Source of the DNA: Aphidius gifuensis
Taxonomy: Eukaryota > Arthropoda > Insecta > Hymenoptera > Braconidae
Length of the DNA: 64,000 bases
NCBI RefSeq assembly: GCF_014905175.1
Contig: NC_057789.1
Location: forward strand, 4,030,001-4,094,000
Direction: 5' to 3'
A program made the translations under genes and the position numbers. The notes under the pieces were generated by a model. It was not told the origin of the DNA, did not search any database, and saw nothing but the letters and a program-made list of their open reading frames with translations. How positions within the stretch are numbered: position 1 is the first letter of the stretch; every line of letters starts with the position of its first letter. Positions 1-14,323 of this stretch are shown here, piece by piece.

Positions 1-3000
1 CACTTGTATCAGATTCATATGTTCGTAGCTCGGGCATATCATCCTCATCATCATTATCATCATTATTATTATCACTCGTTTCATTATCATTTGAATTATT
101 AATATTTTTATTTGTTTTATCATCAAATAATGTTAATGGATCTTTTAATATTTTTTTATCTGAATCATGTTGTTGTACCACATCATCTGAATCAATATTT
201 TCTTTTTTAATTGTTTGGATTTTTGATTGTTGTATATCTGAATGAACATCACAAGCCAATGATTCAGCTGTTGATTTAACAGGTTTATCATTTTCTGAAT
301 CATTAATTGTTTGTTCAGCTTCACTGTGTGAATATCTTAGAGTAAATGATTCATCAATTTGTTCATCTTCATTATGATTTTCATTATGATCATCATTATC
401 ATCATTATGATCGTCATCTTCGCCAATAATTGAAGCTGATGGTAATGGTGATTCAGGTTGATGTGTTGTCATTTTATTTTTTAATGTATCAATTATTGAT
501 AAACCATTTTCAGTTGTTTTTTCTTTTTGAATTTTAGAACCATTAAGAATTTCTTGCATTTTCTTTTTTCTTTCAATTGTTATTTCATCTTCTTTATTTT
601 CTAATTCTGGTGGACAAACAAATGCATTAATTTTTTTAGCTGTTGAATTATCACAATCATCAGTTGAATTTAATAATAATTTAACTGGAAATTTTTCACG
701 TATTTTAACATCAGGTGTTTTTACAGGTGTTACATTATCATCAGAAATTTTAGTATTATTATCATCATTATCTTTTTTTAATTTACATGGTGTAACAGGT
801 GATCCAAAATCTGATTCATCAATTGTACGCATTTCTGGATCTGAATTATCATCACGATCAAGTTCATTTGTACCAAAATAACCAGACATACTTATTTTTT
901 GTATTTCAGCATTGCTACAACTTTGATGATAAATTTCTATGTGTTTAGAAATATTTGATTCTTTCAATTGTAAAAAATTACAGCTTGAACATAAATAACC
1001 ATGTACATCATCGCTAACAGCATTTGGTAATAATTCTTCTCTGTGTGATTCATTATAATTACCAACTTTTTTTTTACATACTTTATAAAAATGTGAACGC
1101 ATTGCTTTTCTTTGACTTGTTTGATATGAACATGCAGTACATGAAAAACGAAATTCACCAGTATGTGATGAACAATGATCATAAAATAATTCAATAGCAA
1201 TATCTTTATTATCTTCAATTGTCCAAGCACAAAAACGACATGTAAATTTACGAATTGATTCTTTATTTAATTTTTCACTTAATTTAATAAATGTATCATC
1301 AATAAATTCATTAACAGCACGTTTTGAATCAAGTATACTTAAACGTGATATCATAACTTCATTATTTGTATGAACATTTTTATAATGTTGAACGATATTT
1401 TTACCATTAAAATTACACAATAAACATGTAAATTTTTCTTGATTAATATATGCATGATCTCTAAGTGTATTTAAATCAAAATCAATTTTAATATTATCAA
1501 TTTTTTTATCTGTTACATCTAATTTATCTTTAATGTCTGTTAAATTATTAAGAGCTTTATCATCACAATTATTAACGACATTTTCAATAGCTTCATCAAT
1601 TGATTTATCAGATGTATTTAGATCTTGTTCTTGTGATTTATTATTTTCATTTTCTAAAGGTAAATCTGTTGTTGTTGTTGTTGTTGTTGCTGTCGTTGAT
1701 GGTAAAACAGTTGTTATTTTCTTTTTCTTTTTAGTAACAATACCCATTTTCCATGAATTTCTTTTTCTCTTTTTTTTAGCAAGTGGTTTTTTAATATTTT
1801 TTGGAGCTGTAAAATCATCATCACCGTCAATATCAATGTCACCTTCACCATCACTATCATACATTTTTTTAACAGTTAAATCATCAAGAACATTTTCAAT
1901 AATTTCTTCATTTTTATCAATTGACATTGTTGAGCTTATATTTTTTTTATTATTACATTTGATACTTGATGCATTACTATCAGCTATTGAAATATCAGAA
2001 GTAACACTTATTTCATCATCTAGCTTTGATGAATTTTCAATGACAACATTATCATTTGAAATAATATTTTGTACTTTTTTCTTATTTATTTTTGTTGATT
2101 TTTTATCTGTTGATTTTTTAACAATTTTATCATCAGAATGTAATGATATATCAACAGTCCCAGCCATACCTGATATATCAAGACAAAAACTACTGTCATC
2201 TGAAAAACTATCAAACATAGTATCTTGATCAATTTTATTTTCATTAATTATTTTTTTAGTTTCTTTGAATCTACCACTACGTCTTAATGTTAATTTATTG
2301 TTATCTTCTTCATCTGGTTTATCTGCATCACTGTCTATCTTTAAAATACCTTTTTTAGATTCAACTTGTTCTTCAGATTCTTTTGGTTTTTCATTATCAC
2401 TTTCTGATGATGAAGTTACATATTTTTTTGAAATTTCAACACTTTTTTTATTGTTTTTTTTATTATTATTTAATTTATTATTGACTTTTGTTTTAGATTT
2501 ATTTATATTATTGTTTATTTTACTTTTAGATCTTCTTGTTCTTGGTAATGCTTCATTATCATCATTATCATTATCTGATATATTATCATTTTTAGGATCA
2601 TCAGGAGAATCAACATTATCATTTAATCTTGAATTTGAATTGTCATTTAATTTTGTACACGATCGAGAACCTGTTGCACTTACAACACCTTCACAAATAA
2701 ACATTTCACGAATGTCTTCTTGTAACATTTCAAGTGAATTTCTACGTTTTTTTGCTGGTTTTCTTGGTTTTCGTACAGGAAGTACAGAAATTACAGGTTC
2801 AACTGGATCATCTTTCACTGACTCTTTAATTTCTTCTTGTTCATTTACTTTTGTAACTTGTTCAATTTTTTGTTCTTCTATTTCTTCAATTTTAATTTTC
2901 TCATTATCATCTTTTTCTTCAGCTTCAATTTCACTTTTTTCTTCTTCAATTTCAATTTTTTCAATAGACTTTTTCTTACCTTTTCTTTTACGTTTTTTTC

Positions 3001-6000
3001 TTATTTTACCTTTGGCTTTGGTAACTTGACGATTCGTTTCATTCAATTTATCTGAATCTTTTGTTTTAACATTTGTTTCAACATCATCAAGTCTATCAGC
3101 AAGACACTCATCATCAGAACTATCTGACTCAATAATTCTTTTCTTTTTTTTAATTAATGGTTTTTTAGGCTCATCATCATCATCATCATCAGAACCATTA
3201 TTTTCATTATCATCCAATAGAAGAAGTTTTTGTATTTTTTTAAATTTTTCTGAATTTAATGTTCTTAATTTTTCAAGTAATTCTTTTTTATTTTCATTAT
3301 TTTTTCCTTCACCATCTTCAAGTGACATTCTAATTAATGTCTCAATCCATTCTTGATCAGCACCTTTTGTTTTAGCTTTCTCTGATTCTTTAACTTTAAT
3401 ATCTTTATTTTTTTCATCAGTTGATGAAGAATTATTACTTGAAGTATCAACAACTGCTTCTGAATTATCTTTACTTATTTTATCTTTATCATCTGTTAAT
3501 TCTACTGATGTTAATTTTGTTGTTGAATCAAGCTCCGTCAATTGATTATCTTTTTCTATACAAGATTGTGTTATATCAGTTGTACTTGATACTTCCATTT
3601 TTTTCTCGTCATTTTTTATTTCTTTATCACTGTCACTTTTTTTATTATCCAACTCTGTATTAATATTAGAAACACTTAATTGTTCAGTATTTTTTTCACT
3701 ATCTGATATGACTAGTGGTGGTGGTGATGGCACTGGCGATCGTGGTGCACTTGGTTTTGGTGGTGTTGGTGGTCTTGGTGTCATTTCTGGTCTTTTATTT
3801 TTAAGCTTTGGAATTTTAAATGTTTGAAGACCATAACCTTTACCTGTTTTTGATGACGTATCAATAGCACCATAAAGACTTTCTAATGGTGATAGCATTG
3901 TCTCTTTGTCATTATTACTTTTATTTTCATCTGAATTTTTTTGTAATTCAAGACTACTTGATTGTATTGATGTTTTTAAATTATGTCCAACATTAGTTGG
4001 TCTAATTGATTCTTTTGAATCAGTACTTCGACGTCTAGGATCTCTATTAATTCCAGCACTTGATATTTCTTTTGATTTTTGTGTTGAATTATCCGTCGAC
4101 ATTGTTCTCAAATCTTTACGAGACGAGGTTATAATTGGAATATTTGGACTTGGCTTAGATGGAGATCGATCATGACGAAATCTAGGATCTCTATTATTCT
4201 CAGACATCGTTCTTGTCTCTCCACCAAAACGAGGATCAGATGATTGTGATTTACCTCTATTTTGCATGTCATGTCTTCTATTAAAACCAGAATGTTCAGC
4301 CGAAAAACGATCATCAATTGGTTGCCGCCCCCATAGAGAAGGTGGACCACGTGGTGGCTCTACTGGAGCTCTTTGTCTCGGTCCATTATTATAAATAGTA
4401 TCAATTGGTCGATTTATCGGATTATCCCAATGACTACGATAAGGAGGTATATTATAAGAAGGTATATTTGACATAAGCGAAGGAATTGAATGTTCTTCAG
4501 GATATTGTGGTTGAACATGTGGCATATTCATGTCTTGAGGATTCATTTGATTTCTATTGGGTATATGATTAAATTGATTTGTCATGTAGTGAGAGGGAAT
4601 ACCAGAATTAATGGGAATATTTTGAGGTGCAATTGGTGGTGAACTATGAGGAACATTCCAACCTCTATCAGAAGCAAATGGAGGACGTTGTTGCATTGGT
4701 AAATTTTGATCATACAAGCTTGGTATAATATTTTGTGATGATGGATTTGTATTCCACAGTGAATAATCACGATCAGCTTGATGATGTATAGGTGGCGGTG
4801 GTAGGGGTGGGGGTGCTGCCATCTGTTGTCGATTATGATTTCGATGAAAATCTTGTTCTGCTCGAGGAGAATACATATCCGTTGGACCAGATGAATGACA
4901 ATGACGATTATCTGAATCATCAACAACTGACGGAAAACCTTCTGTTTGAATTTGTAAATTTGTTTGAACTAAATTAGCAATATCACCATCTGATAACTTT
5001 GAAAAGGCACTATTTATAACATTAATATCTAACGAGGGTTCTGGATTATTATGACGTTCAAAATTTCCATAACCAGGTGATAAAACACGATCAGCACCAA
5101 CTGGAGACGGTAACAATGGCTTAGAATCGGATCTTCCAGATGGAGGTCCTTTACGAAATTTAACAATATGTTTATCAACTTCTTCCCATCGACGTTCACT
5201 TTCCCTTTCAATATCATGTTGTGTTAAAACAAATTTTGTCGATGATGATGATGATGATTTTTGTTCATTATATTTATCTTGTCTTTGAGAATCAATTGGA
5301 TTTTTAGTATTTCTAGATAAACGACAACGACTGTCACTTGATAACATTGATGGATCCTCCATTTCAGTAGTTGATCCATCATTTAAAAGTTCTGTCAAAT
5401 CTTCAATTGATAATGGTGGTTCAACTGGTACTCGTGGTGGTGATACTAATAATGGAGTTGGAGGTTTTGAATTATTTCTTGTTGGTGATAAAAAATTGTC
5501 TCTACTACGTTGCATACGAGATTCAGGAGATGAATTTTTTTGATTTTTATTATTATCATTTTTAGTATCATTATCAAGTGAATTTGATCTATGAATTTCC
5601 GATGGTAATCGACGAAGATTTGACGCCACTGGTGCTGTTGATAAATGTCTACTTTGAGATCGTGAATCATCACGTGGTCTTGACGATAAACTACTTGATG
5701 ATGAATTCCAATCATTGTAATAAGTATTTGTTGGATTTTCTTTATCTAAATTATTACATGATCTATTGTCACTACGTTCTGTTGGAATGATAATTGGATC
5801 TTTTGTAGGCACTGATTCACTTTCATCTGGACTTGCTGGTTTATCTTTGTCGGATGAATAATTTTTCGCATTGTTTTGTGAATAATCATGCTTACTTTCA
5901 GTTGGAATAACTATTGGAGTTTTACTTTTTGATTGATGATACTCTTCAGGGCTTGCTGGTGGACTAGGACTGGCTGGACCCTCGTACATTTTTCGTCGTC

Positions 6001-7044
6001 TTACTCTAGTTGAATTATCATTATTTCTTTGATTTTTAACACTGTCGTTTTCCGCAGTTTTATTTTTTACTTCTTTATCAGTTGTATCTTTGTTATCAAT
6101 TTTTTTAGAGCTTGATAAATTCAGACCACTAGTTCCCTGAAAATTATTTTCAATTAAAAATCTTTTGTGCAATAAAATTTGCTAAAATATCAACTAAAAA
6201 AAAAACAATCTAACAACCAAAAATTTATAGTAAAAAAATAATTAAAAAAAAAACTAAATTAAATTCAACATTGATTGTTGACTTTTTTTTTACGTTTTTT
6301 TTTAAATAATAAAAAATTACAGTGAAATATCTAGCAGCCAAAAATAAATTTACATGTGAAAATTAATATCTACCTTTTCTACTTTGCTTTGAAGATTCTG
6401 AAGTACATCTTCACATTTTTCCAGAGTTTCAATCTTCAACCTGTTGAAAAATCAAAAGAAAAAAAAAACAAACGTGAATCGAACGCCAAAAAAAAAAAAA
6501 GAACTAATTCAATACACACACAAAGTGAAATGCAACAACTAAAAAGTGTACATATTTATTTTTGAAATGATATATACTCAAAGCCATGCTAGCGTGATGA
6601 ATATAAATAAATTTTTAAATTAAAAAAAAAAAATGAAAAAAACAGGCAAAACGTATGCAAAATTCAGAAAAACTAAAATGAAAAATAAATGAAACAACTA
6701 AATGAAAAAGCATCATAATATGCTGAAATAAATAAATGACTTTGAGATAAGTAATCATCATCAATTGGTAGAATAAAGTTGTCATGAATTCTGCATACGT
6801 TGTACCATCACAAGTAGTAAAATTCATTGTGTGTTAATTCAGTATGAATTAATATATCAACATACTTTCTTCCGGAGCTAGTTAAAATTCCATGTAGTTG
6901 CTTCATTTTACGTAATTGTACTTCACGTGAATTATCCTTAACACCACGTAGTCTATTGATCATAACCTCAAGAAATGGAATGTATTTTTGCATATCAGCA
7001 AATTTTTTATCGTACTCGTCCATCTTGCTTCTTTCTCGTGGCAT
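1..7044 (-). CDS. Large nuclear zinc-finger protein, 3' end cut off
   Basis: I do not recognise this gene by name. Coding exons in transcript order are 7047-6866, 6440-6374 and 6136-1, where the last runs off the window with its frame still open (over 2040 codons without a stop). The first good ATG is at 7044 and gives MPRERSKMDEYDKKFADMQK, a conserved-looking helical N-terminal domain of about 80 residues (also KCEDVLQNLQSKVEK). A Ser/Pro/Asp/Asn-rich disordered stretch follows, with repeated RDPR-type motifs (about residues 700-760) and long acidic and lysine-rich tracts. Near residues 1640-1825 there are four C2H2 or C2HC-like fingers, for example FTCLLCNF..H..H, RFCAW..H..H, FSCTACSY..H..C and YLCSSCNF..H..H. 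The tail is acidic. Finger type and basic tracts suggest a chromatin or transcription factor; that function is inference. Confidence is high that it is one gene, low on identity. Confidence 0.8.
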
Positions 7045-7047
7045 CAC

Positions 7048-10000
7048 CTGCGTTGACAATTACAATTTCTTCTTTTATTTATCTTCAAAATCCACATTAA
7101 TTCGCATATAATATTTACAAATTATTAACAATTAATTAACAATTTTTTTTATAATTATATTTAAGCTAATATTGCAACAGCTTGTCAACAGTAATTATCA
7201 GAAAAAATCAATCTACACAATTGGAAATATTATTCAACAAAATTGAACCAATCAATTTAAAAAAAAAAAAAAAAAAACCAACACGAACACGAACACTTTA
7301 ATTGAAGCAAATTTAAATGATAAATTACATAATCTTAAATCTATTGATTGTGACAAAGTTCAACTGTCCAGAGATGGACTTGATATTCATATAAAAATAT
7401 AAACTAAATTTACAATTCCCATTACTTAAATATTCTGCGCATGTGTCAATATTAAATATTATTTTAGATTATTAAATAATCATTTATTTATTTTAATATT
7501 GAATAAATCATTTTACACATTGTCATTGTAATTTGTTTTTATTCATTAATATCCAATTGTAAATGAACAAGTTGGATAATTTAATTTGTTGTGTTTCCTT
7601 CGTTTTGTTTATCAACAAAATGTCATTTAATTTATTATTGACATGAAAACAATGCAAATAAATTAAATGGTTTGTCAGTGATATGCTTAGACGATTTTAT
7701 TTATCCATCTACCGCTAGCCCACAGCACCAGATTCTCTCATAGGAATGACAAGGCGGTTCTCAATAGCCACCTTTTTTTTTTTTTTCCATCATTGAGTTA
7801 TGTACACATTGGAGTTACACTACAAACTTTCTGAATATTCCCAACAATAGCATATCATGATTTTTAGGTTCTCAACTTAATTATAATAATATTTTTTCTT
7901 TACTATCACAATTGGTGGCTAAGAAAATTGATTATTATCTTTTTTTTTCTACGACTATTTTTGATTATAATTGTGAGTTATTTTCATCATCAACACTCAT
8001 CAAAATAATATTAATTTTTATAATTAAATTTGTGATATATAATCAAATTTATTTTTTTCAATTAATTTTTATTTATAAAAATATTTAGCAATGTTTATTT
8101 TAATCTACAAATATACCTTTATATTTTTTATTTAATTTTAGACTTTTACCGTCGTGTGTAATATGTGTTAATAATTAAAGAATTTCATGTGTTTGATTTG
8201 ATAAAGTTGATAGTAATTAATTTATAATAATTAAACTAAGTGAATTGAGCAAAGTGAGTAAAGCAAAATGTTGGGATAGCAGAGATGATGATGATGTTCT
8301 TGGAATCACCACACAGTAGATACATATATAGTGCGACGGTCAAAGTTGGTTAGAACAGTTGAGACAATATTCACAAAATGGTATTGCTTTGCCGGGATTG
8401 GTCGGGATCTCAAAAGAAGATATCAAATTATTCTTCTTGTTCTTAATATACTGTGCTTAATTTACAATAAACCACATTGTTGTTGTTTATTTAAAACAAC
8501 AATCAGATGATTATTATTTTTTCTAATAATTTATTTACCCACCGTTTAATTATTCAATTATTAATCAACTTGATATGTTCAATGCTAGACAAGCAAATAG
8601 TATTAATAAATCATCACTTGTTGGCACTGTTACTCTTGCCGTCACAATATCACTTATTAATATTATTATTAATTGGCAATAAAGCCTCAATTAAACACTA
8701 AAACTGATCACTCAATGATCAGTGTAATAGAAAAAAAATTATAATTTTTCTATAATGCCAATTTCTTGTAAGTCGTTGTTGTCTCGGCCCATGTCTCCCA
8801 CTTTATCACACTGACGTCATTAATACCGGCATATCCTGTCCACCATTATTCCGGAAGTTGCGACACTAGCGCTGTCGGAAATCTCTACGGAGCATTATAA
8901 CACTAGGATATGCACAATTTTTTTTTTTTTTTTTATAACTGACACTTTTTTACGTTATCAATTTTATTTTTTCTGGTATTCTTATCAGTATTAAATTACT
9001 GATAGTAAATTTGTTTTATTTTTCAATAAACAAAGGGCCTGATTAGATTTCAGACTGTATCAAATTTTAGCTTTATATTATATCTAGCAACATATAATTT
9101 TCACTTGCATAATTGTGTCTATTATTTAACAAAATGACTTGATAATTTCAGTACATTTTTTTTTGTAGAGAAAGCCAGCTTGTAACTTCATTTCACTTCA
9201 TTCGGTTGATTATTATTTTTTATTATTATTATGAGATCTTTTGATATGAAAATGCCTGTTTATCAGAATCTTTGTAGCTTTTTTTCAGGAAAACAGGATT
9301 TTTGAAACAAATGATGCTGTGTTTTTCTATTGTTGAAATTGAGTCAAAACTAAGACGTAATATAAAAAGCTATTTAGCTATTCACAGCTAAGCTATTGAC
9401 AGTTGCAAATAATCTCGCAATATTCCACCCAATACACTCACAATAAATTTGATGCTTTACAAACAACCACTGTGTCAAATTATTATTAACAACCAATTAT
9501 TTCCTTTACTATAATTTGCCAGTTAAAATTATTGGCTCGTCAAAATTTTTTTATGGCTACATCGACATACGATGGTCTAACAAAATACACACTTATATTC
9601 CCCCAATTGAACAATTTATGTATTGTTAATTTTGATTATCTTGTACTCAAGTCTCAAAGTATCAGATATTTATGCTTATAACATTGAAAATCACAATCAC
9701 CAAAGGCCTATGATAAAGATTAGTTAACTACAGATTTTACAGTGAAAATAATTTATACTGAAAAAAGAAAATACACCTATATATTTTCTGTGCTTTACAA
9801 ACAAAAGATTAGTTTAAATTTTTGTTCATTCAAGCTTGTTCAAGCTAGCCATTAATAGACAATAAAAGAGTAAAAAAAAAAAAAGCAGATCTAAAAAGTC
9901 TGATCATCTATATTCACAATGGCTGACAATACTATCAATCATTGTGGGTTTTGATGTTCAAATAAAAATCTACAAATACAGAATAATCAAGTGTAATTAA

Positions 10001-10211
10001 TTCTTCATTACGATGAACTTACCAGATATTAAATAAACTTAATAAAATTGTCAGTCAAGTCACAATCACAGTTGTCTTTTATTATTATTATTATTATTTT
10101 TCATTATATTCCAATGAAAGTTAAATAATTTTTTGTGTGAAAGGAAAAGTAGTAGTAGTCTTATAAAAAAAAAATTAAGTAAAACAAAAAATAAAAACAA
10201 AAAAAACGTAC
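7048..10211. other. AT-rich intron/intergenic stretch with two GC-richer islands
   Basis: No convincing gene was found here. It is probably the first intron of the zinc-finger gene. Two islands stand out: 7701-7772, followed on the plus strand by a T-run (7773-7786) of the kind that ends Pol III transcripts, and 8285-8430, which contains a TATATA (8325-8330) upstream of a 22-codon reading frame (ATG at 8378). An 85-base imperfect hairpin lies at 8829-8913, with a TGACGTCA site just before it (8812-8819) and CCGGAAGT inside it (8851-8858). Function is unknown. Confidence 0.5.
8812..8913. promoter_or_regulatory. CRE site plus imperfect hairpin with an ETS-like site
   Basis: TGACGTCA (CREB/ATF palindrome) lies at 8812-8819. 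It is followed by an 85-nt inverted-repeat structure whose outer arms GCATATCCT (8829-8837) and AGGATATGC (8905-8913) match perfectly. The inner stem is CGACA/TGTCG, with partial pairing between them. CCGGAAGT (ETS-type core) is at 8851-8858. The cluster looks like a promoter core or a hairpin RNA precursor; both are inference. Confidence 0.35.
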
Positions 10212-10329
10212 TTGTATTAAACTTGTTGGAGTAAATTGTTGTATCACTATGTTTATCTTTGTCGAATAAACGACTAGTAATAAATGGGCCACACTCAACT
10301 GATCTCTTCTTTTGCATTCATGGCGACCT
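10212..10329 (-). other. Candidate upstream (leader or first coding) exon of the zinc-finger gene
   Basis: On the minus strand a segment ending at 10212 has a perfect donor (ACAA|GTACGT). Joined to the acceptor at 7048/7047 (AACGCAG|GTGATG), one frame runs straight through into MPRERSKMDEY, reading TPTSLIQ before it, but contains no ATG in this exon. A second frame starts at the ATG at 10317 (MQKKRSVECGPF) and would continue 13 codons past the junction before a stop, so it would act as an upstream reading frame overlapping the main start. The acceptor side (ACATTAG at about 10330) is weak. A promoter-like motif pair lies about 500 bp further upstream. Whether this is coding leader or 5' UTR cannot be settled by reading. 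Confidence 0.4.
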
Positions 10330-12945
10330 CTAATGTTTTTTCAGAAAAAAAAATATAATAAAATTAATAAAAAAAAAAAAAAATCATTCATCATTTGAAC
10401 CCTTTTTCCATACACAATGTCAAACTTACCATTATTATTATTTTTTTAAAAATGATTATTTAAAGCCGAAACATTTTAATTATTTATAATTATCATAGGG
10501 AATTAATATTATATTATTTATAACTGCCTGATGGATGGCTTCTTGAACAGGAATGTGCATACATTTTTTTATTTTTATTTATTTCAATTGTTATGCAAAA
10601 TTTTCAGGTATTTTTTGTTGAGAAAAATAATGTCACAATGTTAACGCGATAAGCGATTTTTAAGGGGTGCTAAATATAAAACAATAATAACTGGAGGGAT
10701 GATGATGAGGTAAGAGATCAATATACACGATATTAGTATTGAGGTGAAAAATTAATAACAAAAAATTTTAAGAAATGGCAAAAGCGTCTTAACTGTGATC
10801 AACAGTGATCAAGGTATTTACGCCATTTTGTATTATGGCGCAAATCGACGACAAAATATTAAACTAGTTGGTTGAAAGAAGGGGCAACATGGGGAGAGAG
10901 AGAGACAAAGGAAAGGAGAGAGGTTTTTTTTTTTTAAACAATTATCATTATTATCATTGTTATTGTTTTTTAAATTTCAATTGCCATGTGGTTATTTATC
11001 CCGGGCATAATAAACTCTTTTAATTATCCTCTTTTTTTCTAAGGTCAGTTTCTATTTTTAAATATAAATTTTTTTTTATTTTAATGATGGTTATTAAAAA
11101 AAATTATTATTATCTGTGAATACGTAATCATTTAATAGCTTTATTTACAAAATATCGAGCCATTACATGCACTGATAAGTTGGCTGTTTTTTTTTTTTTA
11201 TTTTTTAAATAATATTTTTTTCTTATTTGGTTTATCACCTTTGTCAATGCGTGCAAAAGATGTTACATTTTTACTTTTTCTTGTTAAACTTAATTTTGTT
11301 CACAACAGTTTGTTCTCATTTTTTTAATTGAATAATTTTAATGAGAATATTAGGATGTTATTCGATTTTAGAAATCAAAATTCGTAATAATGAAAAACAA
11401 AAAAAAATTATCATGATTTTTTTCTTTTTTTGTTTTAAATAAAATTGAAATAAATTATACATTTTTATTTTTATTTATTTTATCTTTTTTTTTTTTTTTT
11501 TGTTGATTGATAAAATTTAACTAAAAAAAAAAACATTTTAAATGAATTTTTATTCAACTTTTGTTCGTTTAGATATTTAGATATCAATATTTATTTATTT
11601 TTTTTTATGTAATTTTTTTAAATTAAAATTATTTTAAACAACAAAAAAATTTATTATTTGTATGAAAATTCTAGCTTTATCACTATGTAATTTTTTTTCA
11701 AATTTAATAATAATAATATTTAATTGTTGTATTTAAAAAAATGAAGCTAATAGTAGGCAGGATCCGCTGAGAGTTTGAGAACTCTTTTATTAATTTTTTT
11801 ATCATTAATTTTCATTAATCAATGTTCTATAAAAATTATAACTGACTTAATTGTTTTTTAAATTCAATTATAAATTTGAAAATTATATAATTCAATTATA
11901 TATATATCAAATAAATAATTTTTTTTCTTTTTTAGTCTTTATTTTTATTAATCAAGTCAACAATACTTTTGACTAACCAAAAACAAGATGACTTTTTTAA
12001 ATTTGTAAATTTTTAATTATACAAATTAAAAAATAAAAAAAAAAATTAATAAACTCTAGAGAACAAAGTTACTATTACTATAGTCAAAACTAATTTTCAT
12101 TTAAATTAAATTTACGCTAATGAATTTAAAGAAAATAATAAAATTAAGAAAAAAAAAAAAAAAAATTAAGAAATAATAAATAATCAATGGAACATAATTT
12201 TTTTTTTGCTTCATTTCTTTTTTGTTTTTCGATTAAGTTGTTCATGCCTTATCCTAGCAATGCATGTACTCTCTTCATTCACTTTTTTTTTTTTTTAATC
12301 GTGGGTAACATTTTAACTCTTTAAACTTCTACAAAATTTATATATTATTTTTTTATTTAAATATATTCATTAGCGTATGACTTGGAGATAAAATTTTATC
12401 AATTTGACTCAAATTGCATTAGGGAATATATCTCTTAATCATGACAAATATTTATTTGCATAATTATTTCCTTCCATCTTTTTTTTCTATTCTTCTAATT
12501 CGACTTTTTTGTTTTCTTTTATTTTCATATTTTTAAATAAACCAGTGACATTCAATTGATTTAATTAATGATGCTCCATAACTCATTTTTTAAATTGTCT
12601 TTTGTTATTTTCAATTGATCTTTTCTTAAACTGTGATGATAATTTATTTAATATTTATTTTTTCTAACGAGTATGAAGCATTGATGTTTGTTTTTTTTCA
12701 TTCTTTTTGTTTCCAGTCTTTTGGATTAATACAGTCTAAACAATAATTTCATGGAGCTCAATAAAACAACCCTTTAAAAAGCTCGAAATTGTATTTTTTT
12801 TTTTTTAAATCTTCATTGTTTTCTTTTCAGGATTTAACAGAAAAAAAAAAGCATCGTCTATCTTTTTTTTCTTGTAAATTACGTTCAAGTATATTTTTTT
12901 TTTAAATCTTCATTGTTGAAAAGTTATTTGTTAGTGTGTTTAAAA
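10330..12945. other. Intergenic AT-rich DNA with promoter-like motifs
   Basis: No coding exon is visible. An imperfect palindromic pair CGCCAT and ATGGCG occupies 10821-10840, close to a purine (GA) run at about 10890-10922. The same AAAATGGCG-type motif recurs upstream of other genes in this window, so this may be the promoter of the zinc-finger gene. The part nearest 12945 should hold the 3' UTR of 4E-T. The rest is T/A homopolymer-rich sequence in which I see nothing. Confidence 0.45.
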
Positions 12946-14276
12946 TTAATCGTTTACCACTGCTGATGTTTGTTGAAGTCTCTCGAGTTCTTCAAGTGAT
13001 AACATATTAACTTGACCAAGTTCTGGAAGTTTACCAGCTCGTGCTTCTGCAAGAAGTTCTGGTGTAAACCATCGCAATAGTTGATTTGATGTTGGTGATA
13101 AACTTCTACCATTTGTACCAGATGATGATTGTCTAACCATTGACATTCCCATTTGATGATGTTGTTGTATTCGACCGTCTAAAAATTAATTATTCAACGA
13201 AAGACAATAATTATATTATTATACATGAAATTGTCATGACAAAATTTATTTAAATGATAAATCAATGAATGAATGATAATGATGATATGATAATTAGGAT
13301 TACTTATATCAACAGGATTTTTTTAAGGACAAGATAGCGTTTTTATTGGAGTTGAATCAATTTTTGACGACCACTGCATGCAATTTCTTTTCTATAATGC
13401 ATTGAATCTGAAATAAATATTTAAATATTCAACTGATAATTTAAAAATATAAATAAATAGCCAAAATAAAGCAACAAAAAAAAAAATTCTATTAAAATTG
13501 ATTTGATTTTTTTCGAATCGAAAAACTAAATAATACCTATTCAAATGATTCTATTTTAATTTTAAAAAAAGTTCATCAAACAACGTAAATAAAAATAATT
13601 ATCAATATTTTTTTCGATTATAAAAATATAAATAATTGATTTTAAAAATTATTTTCAATCCAGGGATTACCTGTTATATTTGAATTGAAGTTTTTAGAAT
13701 TTAGTTGAACTTGTGAATTAATATTACGTTGTTGATGTTGTTGATGATTAATATTAGAAATATTCATCTGCATATGTTGGATCTTGATGTTATTATTCAA
13801 TGAATTAGATCTTTGGCTAATTATAGAATTTGGTGTGATGTTGTATTGAAGGACATTTGGATTTGTGGGGGTAGTTGTCGGCCTCGTTAATTTTAAACGG
13901 GTTGAGTTACCATAAACATTTTGATTTGTTCTTGGTTGTTGTGATAATAATGACGATGATGATGATGATGATGAAGATGAAGAAGATAATGATGATGATA
14001 ATGATAGTTGTGATGATGCTGACTTGGACTGACCTTGTGATGTTGAAGATTGTTGAGATGAATAATTTTGTTGTCCACTAAATTGAAATTGATTTGTAGC
14101 AACACTTTTGACAATTGGTCGTCCAGCTAAATTAAATATTAAATCTAAAGTTATTTTTAATTTATCTTAATTAAGATTTATAATTATTATTTAAATAATT
14201 AAATACCAGGATGCTGTTTAACTTGTTGACTAGCCCAATTTGGCTGGGGTTGATTTGGTTGTGATCTTATTGCACC

Positions 14277-14323
<47 letters not shown>

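Noticed and set aside
1533..3055. Long plus-strand reading frames rich in Phe, Leu and Ser
   Set aside because: They are mirror images of the acidic, Asn/Lys/Glu-rich coding exon on the minus strand; no start context or splice logic.
8378..8446. 22-codon frame downstream of a TATATA
   Set aside because: Too short, no conservation evidence, and the TATA-like element is common in such AT-rich DNA.
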